Positions 22,100 through 35,300 of a stretch of DNA of 64,000 nucleotides are shown piece after piece. This DNA comes from Fragilaria crotonensis (Eukaryota > Bacillariophyta > Fragilariophyceae > Fragilariales > Fragilariaceae), in the NCBI GenBank assembly GCA_022925895.1, contig JAKSYS010000133.1, positions 1 through 64,000 on the forward strand, written 5' to 3'. Positions within the stretch are counted from its first letter, which is position 1. Every line of letters begins with the position of its first letter. A program made the position numbers and the translations under genes. The notes under the pieces were generated by a model. The model worked only from the letters and a program-made list of their open reading frames with translations. It was not told the origin of the DNA and did not search any database.

Positions 22100-25000
22100 A
22101 TGTCGGAAGCGGTTCGATTGCACTTGGAACAGGCCAATCGGCTCGAGCAGATGGGGGCACTCGAGGAGGCATTAGAAAGTTTGGGAGATGCACTGAGTCT
22201 GACACGGGACAAGACACAACAGGCCTCGATTCACAATCGAATGGGACTAATTCTACATTTTGGGAAGCAAAATTTGGACGATGCACGGGATCATTATATG
22301 CAAGCATTGGCTATTTTTAGGGAAATGAGCAGCAAGCACGGCGACAGTGATCATGGCGACGATGAATATCATTTCGGTCGATGGATTGCTGTGGCGAATG
22401 TTGCCAATAATTTGGGACTTGTATTGTTTGATCAGGGCAATTTGGATCAGGCGAAGGAATGCTTTCAATTTGCAGTGGACGTATTTGAAGAAGACATTCC
22501 GGAATCTCTCCTGCTTGCGACATCTTACACGAATGTGGGAAAGTTGTTGGAATTCGAAGGGGAGTACGAGGATGCCTTGGAGCTCTATGATCTAGGGTTG
22601 CGAATTAGAGAAACCTTGCAGCCCCATTCACTGCTTGTGGCATCGTCGAACAACCTTATTGGAAATCTTTTGCAAATTTTAGGGGATCCCGAGGAAGCCC
22701 TGGAACACTACCAACGATGCGTTGTTATTGTGGAGAGGGAAGCTCCGAATTCGTTGAAAGCCGCCATTGCGTTTGCCAATGTTGCTTCCGTACTTAAGCA
22801 AATGGAGGACATTGATGGCTCACTCGAATACTTCCAACGAGCAATGCTCGTCCAGTCTAAGGAAGATCAGTCCTACCTGCATTCCCACATTGCCTCGTTG
22901 CTGCACCAAAAAGGGGATTTGCAAAGGGCTCAGCAATACTATGAAACGGCAATGGAAGTCGAGAAACAAAAATTTGCCGATCCATTGAGAATAGCATCCC
23001 TCTACATCAATATCGGATCTGTGCTCCACGACAAGGGGATTTGAAGACATCGATCGATATGTACCATCGTGCAATGACAATTTACAATCACAGTCGGACG
23101 ACACCCAAAGTTGTACTGCTACGTGTCTCAATAACATTGGTTGTATCAAACAAGATCTAGGGGATTTAAAAGGAGCAATCGACTCGTTTCGTCGCGCCCT
23201 GGTGATCCGAATAGGGATTGACCAGGATTCACTGCAGGCGGGAATCACCTACAACAATGTCGGCACTGTTTCTCAAGATCTCGGCGATTTCGACGAAGCC
23301 GCGGACTTTTATACGCTGGCAATGACAATTTTCGAGCGACTTATTCCCGATAGCCTTTCAGTTGCCATCATTTACAACAACATTGGCACCTTATTACAGG
23401 AAATGGGCGATATTCCGACGGCATTGAAACACTACAGGTTGGCTTTGAACATTGAAAATCGGGACGCTCCAAATTCGCTAGCAGTTGCTACATCATTCGC
23501 AAACCTTGGACTGGTCATGAAGCTCAAGGGGGAGCTAGACGACGCACTGGGTCTTTTAGCAGCGCGACGGCGATTCGAAATAGAGATGCCCCAGATTCAT
23601 TGGTGGTTGCTTCTTCGCTCACGAAATTTGGGTTACTTTACACGAAACCGGTGACTTGGAAGGCGCGCTTGAGTACTTTCAGCGAGCACTCGCAATCAAT
23701 GAAAAGAGGCCCCTGAATCGCTTTTGACTGCGGTTTCATTCAACAACATTGGACTTGCCTTGCATTGTATGGGGACTTGGATCTGTCACTGCAGTACCAT
23801 CGGCGGGCGTTGGCCATCCGAGAAGGGGAGGTACCGAATTCCTTTGCTGTAGCTGCATCCTACAACAACATTGGGATTATATTACACGACACTGGGGATC
23901 TTACCGCAGCTTTGGAAATGTATAGGAGGGCATTGATTGTCGAAAATCGATTGGCGGGGGATTCCCTGGCAGACGCCACTTCATACGACAATATAGGATC
24001 AATCTTCCAAGACAGGGAAGAGAGTGGGGTTTTCGAACAGTACACCCGCGCCCTCGGAATCCGAGAGCGACTCGTGGACGACTCTCTAAGTGTCGCAGTC
24101 TCTTTCAACAACCTCGCCTCGTTATTCAGGGACAAAGGTGACTACAAGACTGCCATGGAATATTATCGACGAGCGTTAAAAATAAAGAAACGCGACGCAC
24201 CTGACTCGTTGACCCTCGCGACCTCCTACCATGCCATCGGGCAGCTTTTATGGGAGAAAGGGGACGTTGAACGGGCCAAAGAACGATTCCGTCGAGCTCT
24301 GACCATTCGTGAACAAAAGGCACCAGGATCGCTAGCTGCAGGAGTTTCGTATCTGATGTCAGCGATCGCTCTACTTCACGAAGGCGGCTTTGAAGAGGCA
24401 CTGCCACAGTGTCTACTTGGCTATAGTATTTGCAAAACACAGGCGCCTCGATCGCTGATGATGGCTGATGCATATACCACACTCGGCTCGATTCTCAGAG
24501 AATCTGGCAAAATTGAGGAAGCGGTTGAGAATTACAGGTTGACTTTAGACATCCACACGAAGATTGTTCCAGACTCCTCCGCTGTTGCTGAAACATATTA
24601 CAATATTGGTTCAGCATTGCAAGACCAACAAGATTTCGAGGGAGCGCGTGTTCATTACTCCCTTTCACTACAATTGCGAGAGCGCATGGCCCCGTCGTCT
24701 TTGAAGGTTGCGTCATGCTACAACAGTATTGGCTCGGCATTTCGGGAGCAAGGTAAAGTTGACGAAGCACTAAAGAATTATCAGTCGGCCTTAGAGATAT
24801 TAAAGAAAGAAGCACCAGACTCGTCATTGCTTGGCGCATCTTACAGGGATCTTGGATGGGCATTGAAGGAGAAAGGGCTCCTTGACCAAGCGTTGGATCA
24901 CCTTTTTGTTGCTCTCGACATGGAAACGAAGGGATCCTTCGACCAGCTGGAAATTGCTTCATTACACGATAACATCGGATCAGTCCTAAAAGAACAATGT

Positions 25001-26896
25001 GATTTCGATCAAGCATTCGAACATTATCAGAGAGCTTTGGCTATTCGAGAAAAACGAGAACCTGATTCCGTTGAGGTTGCCTTATCCTACTCTAATATTG
25101 GTACTTTGCAGAATGTCCAAGGCGACTTGGCTGGTGCTATGTCCAACTATCAAGCGGCATTGCTAATTCGAGAGCGTAAGGCGCCCCGAACTTCCGTAGT
25201 GGCCTCATCAAATAACAGCATCGGATTATTGTTATTGGACAAAGGTAATCGTGAGGAGGCGTTGGAGGCCTTTTATCGCGCGTTGGCGATTCACGAAGGT
25301 CGTGCCAATGACGCGCTACAAAACGCTGCGACCCTCAGCAACATCGGTCTGATTTTATTTCAAACGAAGAAGTTTGTTAAGTCACGAAAGCACTTCGCGG
25401 ATGCACTCGTTATCCTCCGCAAACAGGCCATTAATGGGCTCGGAAATGAGCACCCTTACATAATCTTCTGCAACTATCACCTTTGCCGAATTGCCATTGC
25501 GAAGCAGAGATACGAACAAGCTTTGACCAATGCCGCTCATTTGATCACTTTCCTTCCGCAATTTAAGTGGTCGTACGAAATGAAAGGCCACGCTTTGAGG
25601 AAGCTCGAGAGATACGAAGAGGCGCTACGGGCTTATGATGACGCTCTTTTGTTGCTCCAAACTTCGTGGAAGCTCATCTTGACGTCTCAGAGTGTTTTCT
25701 CTCATGACGAAGGATAAGTTAACCGCGTTCGCTGGCTTGGAGCAACGAATCGCGTTGGCCTGCAATCAGTTATTGGTGATTCAACTTAACAAGGAGGATG
25801 ATGCCGACAGCACTGTTCGTCAACAATTTGAGATTATCGCCCGTCGGGAGACTCCTCGACTGTTCGCCTTGCCACTTCCTGAAAGCAAGTTCATCGAGAA
25901 GGGTGCATTCTTGCAGATGGTAATAGTGCGACTTGGTAGTCTTCATTTCAACGACGTAGACCTGGGAGCTGAAGTTAAAGAAATCCGACGCGACGCCGCA
26001 CGAATGCTCACCAACGAGGTGGAATTCGAGGCGAAGTACAATGATTTGATGGAGCATGTGTTGCAGGTATCTAAAGACCCTAATCGGCAACTGAAGCGTT
26101 TGGTTGGGAACGGAGAAGGCCCAGTCGCGATGTTACGCCGTGTCGAAAGTTACCTCATTGCGAGCACGACTAAGGCCAAAGATGTTGGCAAACCTTGCGC
26201 GCGGCTCGGACTGCTGTACTAAGCACAGAGTCGCTCACCCAACGATCGCAAGCTTTGCTTTCTTTTCTCTGCACAGCAGAAAGCATTCCTTGCCCCAAAT
26301 TGATTGTCCTTGTTCCTCAGTGCAAGGCGGAGTTAGACACCTTTGCAGGCTTCGTTAACATGTTTCAACGCCGCCAACGTATTCAGAATCCATTCGAGTG
26401 CAAGTGGCATTGTTTTTTGTTTGCCAAGCCAATCACCGAATTGTCAACCCAGAAAGTCCGATGGAAATTGATCTGGATCACCTCATGATGCAACGATTGG
26501 TTCCTCTTTGGCGTCGCTAGTAGCCATCAGTGTAGTCCACCATGAGGCTCACCGCATTCCCTCGACCTGCCATTTCCAGATGTGGGACTGAAGGAAAACA
26601 TGGCAGAATTCGACCTGATGTACAAGAATGTTTCGGACGAGGATGATTATGAAACTGTTGCCAGCTTAAATCGCTGGATTGTGACTGACGATGCCAAAAC
26701 GCTTAGCGCTCGAGATTTACTTCAGATGAAACGGCTAGTTGGGAAGTCGTTCCGGGCTTTCAGCGAACTCGCTAGGAAGGTCGAAAACCGTTGGTGCTGG
26801 GAACCATCGATGGAGCCTTGCCCCAAGGATGGAAGGATTGCGTGGATCGCGAAGGGTGCAGCGAGCAACAAAATGATCGATGCTCCTTTGCCTTGA
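22100..26896 (+). pseudogene. Kinesin-light-chain-like TPR repeat protein, multiply frameshifted
   Basis: A long array of about 42-residue TPR units of the kinesin-light-chain style (...SLxVAxSYNNIGxxLxxxGDxxxALEHYQRALxIREK...), starting at ATG 22100. The reading frame is lost and regained several times: a G-run at 23035-23038 is one base short (DKG/DLKTS), and further breaks lie near 23,092, 23,560, 23,630, 23,700, 23,760, 25,690, 26,195 and 26,500. A non-TPR C-terminal region follows (about 25,700-26,896), with LxMVIVRLGSLHFND, a FVNMFQRRQR block and a final SLNRWIVTDDAKTLS...WCWEP stretch, resembling the C-terminal domain seen on other diatom TPR or ankyrin proteins (from memory). An intact version would be about 1,580 residues, probably a scaffold or signalling adaptor. 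Decay and assembly error cannot be separated here, but the number of breaks favours a pseudogene. Confidence 0.75.
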
Positions 26897-27251
26897 GAGC
26901 CTGTCTCTGTGGATAAGGAAATCTAAAAACTCGTTGTTAGTCGTCATTAGTCTTCATGGGACAGATGTGGCTTGCTGAGCGTTAAACCAAACGAACACCA
27001 CATAAAATGTGCGCAGTTTAGTTACTCACGTCCTTGAAAACACCAACAACTCAGGGCTGTCTGTCGTCCGCGTCTCGAGCATCTGAACATGGATACAACG
27101 CAAGCAGCTTTCGTGAGTTCCCGGACAAAGGATGCGACCCCAAGACCAGATGACGGGTGCAAGCCATTCTAAGCCCACTTGTGCCATCTCTCGACGTGGT
27201 GTCTGCACAGTAGCGATGGGTACAGTCCCCATTGAATGACAAACGTGCAGT
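26897..27251. other. Short intergenic region between convergent genes
   Basis: 3' flanks of the TPR pseudogene and the PHD gene. Minus-strand frames at 27026-27304 lack recognisable motifs. Confidence 0.4.
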
Positions 27252-30200
27252 TTACATGCATGGGTTGCCGATCGGCCAAGTGGAATGGTTGTGAGCAGCA
27301 TCAACGTGCAGATTCATCGTTCCCACTGCGATGGCAACGGCGTTCTCCATTCGTTGCGAATCCAAAGTGGAGCCAGCTATTGGGAGTTGGTCGTCAACCA
27401 CGATCGCAGGTGTGCATGTGACAGCGTCAGCAGAGTCTAACTCGGTCCTCCGCATGTCTATCATCTGAGGAGCTTTGCTCTTGACCAACTGATCAACCAG
27501 AACGTACGCTGATGCGGCAGCATATTGATCTCCATTCTGACTCGTTCGTTCTCCGCCTTCAACCACCTCAAGATGGCCATAAGAATCAGGAATCATGACG
27601 CATTCATCTCCAAGTGCCTCTCTAGATTCAGCAGATCCAAGCAGCTTAAAAGGCGGCCAAAGCTTCCCCAACGAAGGCGCACAAGGCGCGGATTCCTGAG
27701 AAAGATTAGCATCGTCCTCAATGTCGTCATGATTGAAGTTGTCGATACTCAACTCTGCGAGATCAATCTGCTCCCCCTTACAACTAGGGCAAAGCCAGCT
27801 ATCAAGTTTGTTTCCATACTCCTTGTTGATACCGACGCATCGACCATGGAACCATTCTTCGCACTTGTCACAGCCAAGCATGAACGTCCCGTCGTTAGCT
27901 CCACCACAAATGCAGTGTCTGTGGCCCTTATCTTCAATTGCACTTGCAAGACAGAAGGTCTCGGGTATCTCGAAAGGAAGATCAGGTGACCCGTCATCCA
28001 GCCCGTTCAACAAATCCATGCTAATGGGCTTCGTTTCACCAGGTTTGGGAGCCAGGGCTTTTCTGACTTTCAACTGCCAAACGGTCGTGCGTTGAACAAT
28101 GGATTTGAGCATCTTTATTGCTTTCTCGTCAGCAAGGGCGATGGCAGCCGCACTGTTCAATACATGCTGGATTTCCTTGAGGGACGACCGTTTTGCCAGA
28201 GTTGACATTGCCAAGGATGCCCAGCAGATGGATTGAAAGCGCTGGCAACCAAATGCACATCCTGAAATGTCGCAATACCAAGTGTTTCCGCATCCTTGAA
28301 GAGATCTAGCATGGGTTGTGACAGCGAACCATCCGGGGCCGGCCTGCCGCGATCTGCTTCTTTCTGGGTTGATGGCACTAGGACGCGAGCCCTGACTCTT
28401 ATGCACCAAATCTTCAACAACTCACAGCATCGATCTTCTTGCCTGTCCAAATCTGAGCGTTCTTGCGCTATCTGGCAAAGGCGCTCCAAGCGCTCATTGC
28501 AGCTGCAAATGGCTTGGCGCAATTCGCATATCTTTTGTTCAATGTCTTCAAATGAAAATGATTAGGATCGAGCTGGGTCGCGCAATGTGTATCTGTGACG
28601 AGCGCACGCCTTACCTTCTTTAAGAGCGTCAGTACCTTTCGCATGGTGATCGCTTGACGAATGTGACTTTTCCATAGCTTCCGCAGCTGCAGCCAAGCTC
28701 GTTAGCGAGCACGGTTCGGCGTTGTACCGTACGAAGCCGCAGTCGCGTAGCTGTGATGTCACGTCATATGAGGAATGGTGTCCCTCGCTTATGGACGAAC
28801 AGTGTTTTGGAGAGATCGTGGCTACTTCGGAACAACAAGCGGCCCCACTATCGGATTCAGTCAGAGAAGAGGACTCGACGCCACGAACGAGGCTTTCAAT
28901 TGAAGGCTTTTTTGCTATTTCGATTGAATGCTCGTCATTTGCAATACAGGCTGCGTCAATACTGCCATCTGCCACCTTGCATAGGGTTGGTTGTCCAGAA
29001 TACAAGAGCTTACCATCATCGATCCTGTTCGCGACCCCATTTTGCAGTGAAGCAAAGTGGAGATAATGGTCACGTATCTTCAATTCCAACTTCTCGATGT
29101 CCTTCTTCTCCTTCCTCACCTTTCGTTGATGTTTTTGATACTCGGCTTGTCGCGCTTTCTTACGATCCTTCGCCGAAGTCCACTTCTTAATAGTGCTTGC
29201 GACAACGTTGACACTCGCATCGAAGGCACGCTTGACATAGCATCTCACACAAACGTACTTGTCGTATCGATCTGCCTGCGATTCTGTGATTCCGATGCAT
29301 GGACCATGATACCATTCTTCGCACTCATCACATCCGATCATGAAGCCTTCGTACGGTCGCCGACAAAGACAGAACCCCTGCGTAGCCTGTTTGAGCTTAG
29401 CGACTTCTTCAGGCATTGATATCATGAGACTTTCGTGGTCGTCAATGAGACTTTCCAGGTCTGCAGCTGCAGTTCCTCCATGTCCCAATTTGCATTTTTT
29501 GACTTGGTTGAGCCAAACTCTTGCCAACCTAATCGCGTTTCTCAGTACCTTGGTTTCGTGGCACACCAGTTTCAGCTTATCTCCTTCTTCGAGAAGGGAC
29601 TTCGCCTCTTGCATCGTCATTTTCTTTTCGCTCGAATCCAGATGAGCAGTAACTCGCTCCTTCCAGTTAGATACCCGTTTGGCGAGATTCTGAATACGTT
29701 GAACGATCTCAGTAGCTACGACAGGCACGATTAGAATATGGGAAGGCTCGAAATTGAATTGGGAATGCAAACTTACAGGAAGGATATTGCCGACTCTCGT
29801 CAGCAAGGTCGTGGACCGCCTCAATCGTAAGCTTTTTGTCCTTGGCTGCAAGAAGAGTCCGAGATGTGTTCGACCATTCGACAAATTTGTCTCGATGCAC
29901 ACGCAGCTTGTCAAGTCGCTCCAGCTGTTCCTTTACCACCGCGCTCCAACTGCTTCGAAGTAGCTGGGACAATTCTCTGTCCATTTCCCCTTCCTCTTCC
30001 GCCTCTGGAGTTTCCAGAAGTTCTCTTCCCGTTTCAATTAACCGATTGAAATTCGAGAATGTACGTGTTTCGTACAGATCAGTGGGGCACTCGAGAGTTT
30101 TGAGACTCTTGGCGCACCACTTGGAGATTTTCTCAAGCGAAGTCAGAAGCTGTTCTTCGGTTGTCAACACTCCTGTTTGACGAGCTTCGCTTAGCAAGGC

Positions 30201-33200
30201 TACAATCAGGGTATCAACAACGCAATCACTGTCAGTGATAGAGTCTGATTCCCCGCCAGAGGACGCTTCCGTTCGAGAAGCCCCTTCATTGTTGGTATCT
30301 CTTTCTGACAGGGCGGATGGCCCGCCTTCTTGCAAGCTACAGCTGAGGGTGGATTCAGAGGCGCGGGGTAGTTCATCGAGCGAAACGACATCCGCAACCC
30401 AGAGGACTGGCTCGGCCATTTCAATGTCCATGCGCTCTGCGGAGGTGTCAACGTCAAGAGTCATGGCTTTTTGAACACACGGAGGTCGTTCGTCGTCTGA
30501 AATCATTCGTATCCGTGACTCTTCGGTGTAGAAATCTTGAGAGGTACCATGCATTGACTGGATTGACGTCCCAAGGCTCTGAAAACCACTTGCGATTTCT
30601 CTTAAATCTGCGTGTGCTTTTCTCCTCCAAGCTTGCACTTCATCCAATTGTGTTCGCAGCCTGTGCACCTCGTCATCCGTGGGTATTGGTAGTAATTTTG
30701 CTTCTTCGATAAGATCCACTAGGTCCGACTCGCGGAAACGGATTGGCTTGCTCGACCAACGACCTTTGCCGACGCGCTTGCTCCGTTTGATGGGAGCCGC
30801 GTTGCCGGTACGTTCAACCCACCGATGTATTTTGTCAACGACTTCCTGCAGTGCAATGGCTTCTTGCAGATCGAGCGAGATGTCAGAAGCAGCATCCGAG
30901 ACAGCGTTTGTCAACTCCAGCAAAGCCACTTTCCCGACAAACAAGTTGTCATCTGCCGTTTGAATACCAGCACGGACTAAAAGCGAAAGGTTCTTGTTGA
31001 ACCAACTTTCAGCCTGGGTGAGGATTCGAGCCATTTTGCTCACGGCGTTGCCTACATTCGCATGGATAGCAGTGCCCTCCGACACAATGCGTCTAAGTTT
31101 TTCCAAAGAGAGGCACTCTTGAGCATTGTTACGACGGTTGTCCCAGTCAACGTACGTTTGGAACTTTTGAAGTGAACGTGAGCGATATTACAGAGAGAGA
31201 CAATCAAAAACGGCGCAGCAGGATTATTTGCACATACCTCCTCAAACCACGAGTCAGCTGCAGTCACAATGGATTCAATTTCAGCCTCATAGTCGAGCAC
31301 CCATCGATCCTTTTCGTCACAAGGAAGTCTATCCCGCAGCGCCGCTGCCTTCTCCAAATGCTCGCGGAGTTCCTCTATTTTTCCTCTCTTCGAGCCTCGA
31401 CTTCCTGGAATCCATTTTTCTGCTTTTTGCATCCAATTCTTGGCATCGATTTCAATTTGTAACAACTTCATGGCGGTGATTTCGACCGGTATCCGCGCCC
31501 CCTCGGAACAAAGGTCTACCAGCATGCTGCACTTGCCTCCTTTGCTTTGATCTTCAGCCAGAGCAAGTCGCATACTCATCATCCACCCAATCTGATCAAC
31601 CACCGGATTGCCCTCAACATCTGTCGTGTGTACGCAGGGAACTTTGTCCTCCAAATCAGATATCCATGCTTTTGCTATACGAACTCGAGCATGTAGCTTA
31701 TCCAAGAATTCACTTAGATTCAACGGCATCGATTCTGCACGATGGATTAATGATTCCACTTCAGAGAGCGATATCCGGGAACGAATCGCAATGTTGCAAC
31801 GCTCCACCCAACATTCCAGTTCCTTATTGAAGTTCAACAACCTTCGAACAAACACGGACGGCAGATTGACACGATTCACGTCCCGCACCAGAGCAGCCAC
31901 AGATTTGACAGTGTTGGTGCACTTGTGTTGATCCCAGCCTTCGAGTCGTTCTTGAAATTGATGTGCCTTCTCAATTCGTTTTTCTAGACATACAAGCCCT
32001 CGGGTTCGAACTCCAAAAGTTCGTGCCTTGCTCGCAAGTTCCTTTGCCATGACGAGACAATCCAGTTCTTCCGGTGGATTCTCCAACAACGCATCAACTT
32101 GCGCCTGCCATTCCGATGCCATAAGTATTTCTTTTCTCAAAATTGTTTCCTCTGACAAGGCAAGTGGGCAGGCCTTGGGCAGTTGGTCATCCAGCAGTTT
32201 TCGCAAGGCCTCCATATCAATACCTTCTTCATCATCGGCCAAAAAGTCTAAAAGTCCAGCTCGTGCATCTCTTGCTCTAGCAACATGATCTTGCAAATTG
32301 TGGAAGCATTCCGAGAGTTGCTCAACACAAACGTGCCGATTCCCAAACGACTCTTCGGGCCATGGGAGTTCATAGGCCTTTCGCATAAAGTTCACCACCT
32401 CTAATACGCTCGGTCGTGCGCCTCCATGCTCAGCAGCACCGGCAGCAGCAGCTGCTGCTGCTCGTTCCATGGATTGTCCGTACGACAAGATAGACCGCCA
32501 TACTCCCTTCATGTCATCGTCACATGCCAAAACGGGTTCTACTGGAATCTGAATGTCATCATGACACGAATGGTCCGTGGGGGATGGTTCTGTTCTTAAA
32601 TCTCCCCACATACCCATGGTTAGTTGCAAACGTTCACGCCACGAAGCACTGGATGATTGTGCGGGACGTTTGAATCGACTCGAATGTAATGTTTTCAATA
32701 GAATCCTCCGAGCCTTTCGTGCTACAATGCCGAGTTTTCAAATGAGTAAAACATGATTCATTACCATCAAACGACAACATATCCTTTCCGTAGCAAAAAA
32801 AAACACTCACCAGTCCCATTCGAAAGTCTCACCCTCACATCCAACTCTGCTGCATCTACATTTCCACCAAATTGAGTTTCCAGGTGTTGCAGTCGAGATT
32901 CTTCATCATACCGAAAGAGGTCCGACATTTGACATTCCGCCAGGATGGGACACGACGTCCATTCATCCGCAGCCTGTCGTTTTTTTCGTCCTCTGGAATT
33001 GCTAGATGATCCATACCGAGAGATCATTTCTTGGCAAAATGCTTCCGTCGATATTGGTGGTACTTGTTGTATTAGTTCTGCATCGTCTTCTGTATTACAA
33101 GTACTCCGATTGGAACGATGTACACAAGTGCCACCGACTCTTCTTACTTGATCCGAGGTTCGAAGGCCAGTATCGATGGCAGTCGTGATAGGTTCTGATG

Positions 33201-33895
33201 GTTCATTGTCGTTGTAAGCTGGAGCAAGGATGTAGTCAGAATGAAAGAGGAAAGCAGACAGGGTTAGCATTTTATGTTGAGTTCTCATAGAGCATGGTCG
33301 AGGGGACAAAACACTGAACAAGAAGACCCGGAAACGCAAATCCCTGAAAAACTGGATACTGTCACGCCAAAATTGAACCATACAGTAGTACTGGAAATCG
33401 ACAAAGGACAACCGACCCCAACTTGACTTCACCATGACGCTCCAAACAGCGGATTCAGACAGCGAGATCAAGCAACTTCACAGTTGGAATATAACTGTGT
33501 GCTCACAACGGATACGACGCTCCAAGGAATGGAGACCAAAAACAGTTTTGATCCAGAAAACGGCCCTTCTCAGATTCATTCCGTCGTATCATACCAAAAC
33601 GGCTTGCAAACACCCTTTTTGTTGACCCAATTGTTCCTCAAACGTTGAATCGACACTACAACTCACCCTTGATGGGACGCTTCTGATACTCATCAACCTC
33701 TTTCGTTGTCAAATGCGCATAGTCTGTCGATAGTCGACTAGGAATTGGACGATTGGATTCATACTTGTCAAAAGCGATGATGGATGCTTTGGGAACCTTG
33801 GTCTGATATTGAATCCCCACCCTCGGTTTCATCCTCTTAAATCGAGGTACCTCCAATTCTTCGACTGGATATTCGTAACATTGTGGTTGTTGCAT
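27252..33895 (-). CDS. Large chromatin-type protein: ELM2-like N-terminus, PLU-1-like helical region, two PHD fingers; six exons
   Basis: Six exons connect in frame by GT-AG introns at 33219-33666, 32722-32810, 31116-31237, 29716-29776 and 28546-28614, giving about 1,950 residues. Exon 1 (ATG 33895) carries RVGIQYQTKVP, the start of an ELM2-type motif. Exons 3-5 encode very long helices with regularly spaced Trp (AKAWISDLE, AESWFNKN, ARVWLNQ), the style of the PLU-1 region of KDM5 proteins. PHD finger 1 (about 29,240-29,371; CLCRRPYEG...CDECEEWYHGPC...CVRC) and PHD finger 2 (about 27,780-27,914; CICGGANDG...CDKCEEWFHGRC...CPSC) keep the C4HC3 ligands. No JmjC domain is present, so it is a probable histone-mark reader rather than a demethylase. 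The last exon needs one inserted base near 28,237-28,239 (AAA run) to keep frame; as written it would be cut before PHD2. Nuclear location is inferred. Confidence 0.75.
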
Positions 33896-35300
33896 GATGA
33901 TATGAGAGTCTCGCTCACGTTTTCGATTGCACTATTTGCTGTTTCCTCTCCTCGTCGGACTGCAACTTTGCGATGGGTTGTTTGTTTTTCTGTCGTTGTT
34001 GTATTGTGAGAAAATCTGGGCACTCGATTTTTTTGGGGGATTGGGGTCTGTGCGGAATGGTGGTCGTCCAAACTGGCAAAAGGCAAGACAATGACTCCCA
34101 GTGTGGGTATCGCCGTAGGAAATATCCAGCAGCTTTGTACGTATGAGTGCTAGGGAGTCAGTGGGCACTCGAAGTCGAAAAGACAGCGATAAAATCAAGC
34201 TCGTGAATGTTCCCCCCAGTACTCCAGTTCTCCAGTACGGCGAAATCGTAGGTTTACACAGGTTCTCTAGTTGTGCCAGTACATCGTTTAAGCGCAGTCA
34301 GTACCGCGAATACTGTTCAGTTGACTGGAGTACTACGAGCCACGAGCTACGAGCACTCTCACTGGGCATAAATATGGACTGTGAGGACTTTGTTGACGTC
34401 ATTGCCTGAGAATATCTTATCTACAGTCTGTACAGTATGTATGACATAGACTCTTCAAAAGTATAAGTATGCTTGTAGACTTGTAGTACTCTTGTAGTCC
34501 ATAGATTGTACTCCAGTAGACTGTACAGCTGTAGACGTTGCGGGACTGAAGATTTTTCGGAATAATTGAGTACGAGTCGACCTGGTACATTACCGTAGTA
34601 CAAGTGTAGAATCAAGAATACATGTATCATAGAATGTACTACTACCGGTAGTAGTAGAGTACCTGGTAGAATTACTCACAGAGCAACCGCGTAGGGGAGG
34701 CCGTGTATGTCCCCTATATAATCGAGCCGATCCAGCTTATCTTAAAAAAATCGACTTCATAAATTATATTGCAAATTAAGTTACACATCAACTTTACCTA
34801 CGAATCTCAGACTGCTCCAATGAGGATAGAAATACCGTACACTTGCCGGCTCGATTAGGGGACGTAATGTATGACATACACGGGCTCCCCATAGAATGAC
34901 CATTATGATTTGTGTACCAGTACAGTCCAGAGTCCTCAGTGTTCAGAATGAGTACTCGAGTACTGTAGTACGAGGCTCTTTCAAAGTACACGACACGTAC
35001 TGGCATATGGTATGTTGGCGGGTGTCTGTACTGTAGTATGCTTCAAGCAAAGGAATGAGAGAAACGCGACTTGCCACCGACACGTATGAAAGTATGACGA
35101 ATCTCACTTTGTCAGTGGTTTTAACACGTTGCCTCAGGAATTGTGATGATGCAGGGCGATAAACCTATGCGAATCTGCCATATCGGCACTTGCATCAACG
35201 ACAGCAACCCGCCAATTGTCAATCACTACTGAGTACGGAGAACACATTTGAGTTACTCCTACTTTGCAGTTGTTGTCATTCACCAAGTTTGTGTTCCAAG
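33896..35300. promoter_or_regulatory. Divergent intergenic region, GTAC-rich
   Basis: Lies between the PHD gene (minus) and the PDZ gene (plus) and should contain both promoters. GTAC palindromes are dense at about 34,430-34,680 and 34,910-35,040. No gene is supported; short frames only. Confidence 0.45.

Noticed and set aside
27026-27304. Third zinc-finger-like frame after PHD finger 2
   Set aside because: Cys spacing does not fit a PHD and the frame is not connected to the gene.
28157-28522. Separate small gene downstream of the first PHD finger
   Set aside because: Joins in frame to the upstream exon by a 69-nt GT-AG intron, and to PHD finger 2 after one indel; it is part of the PHD gene.
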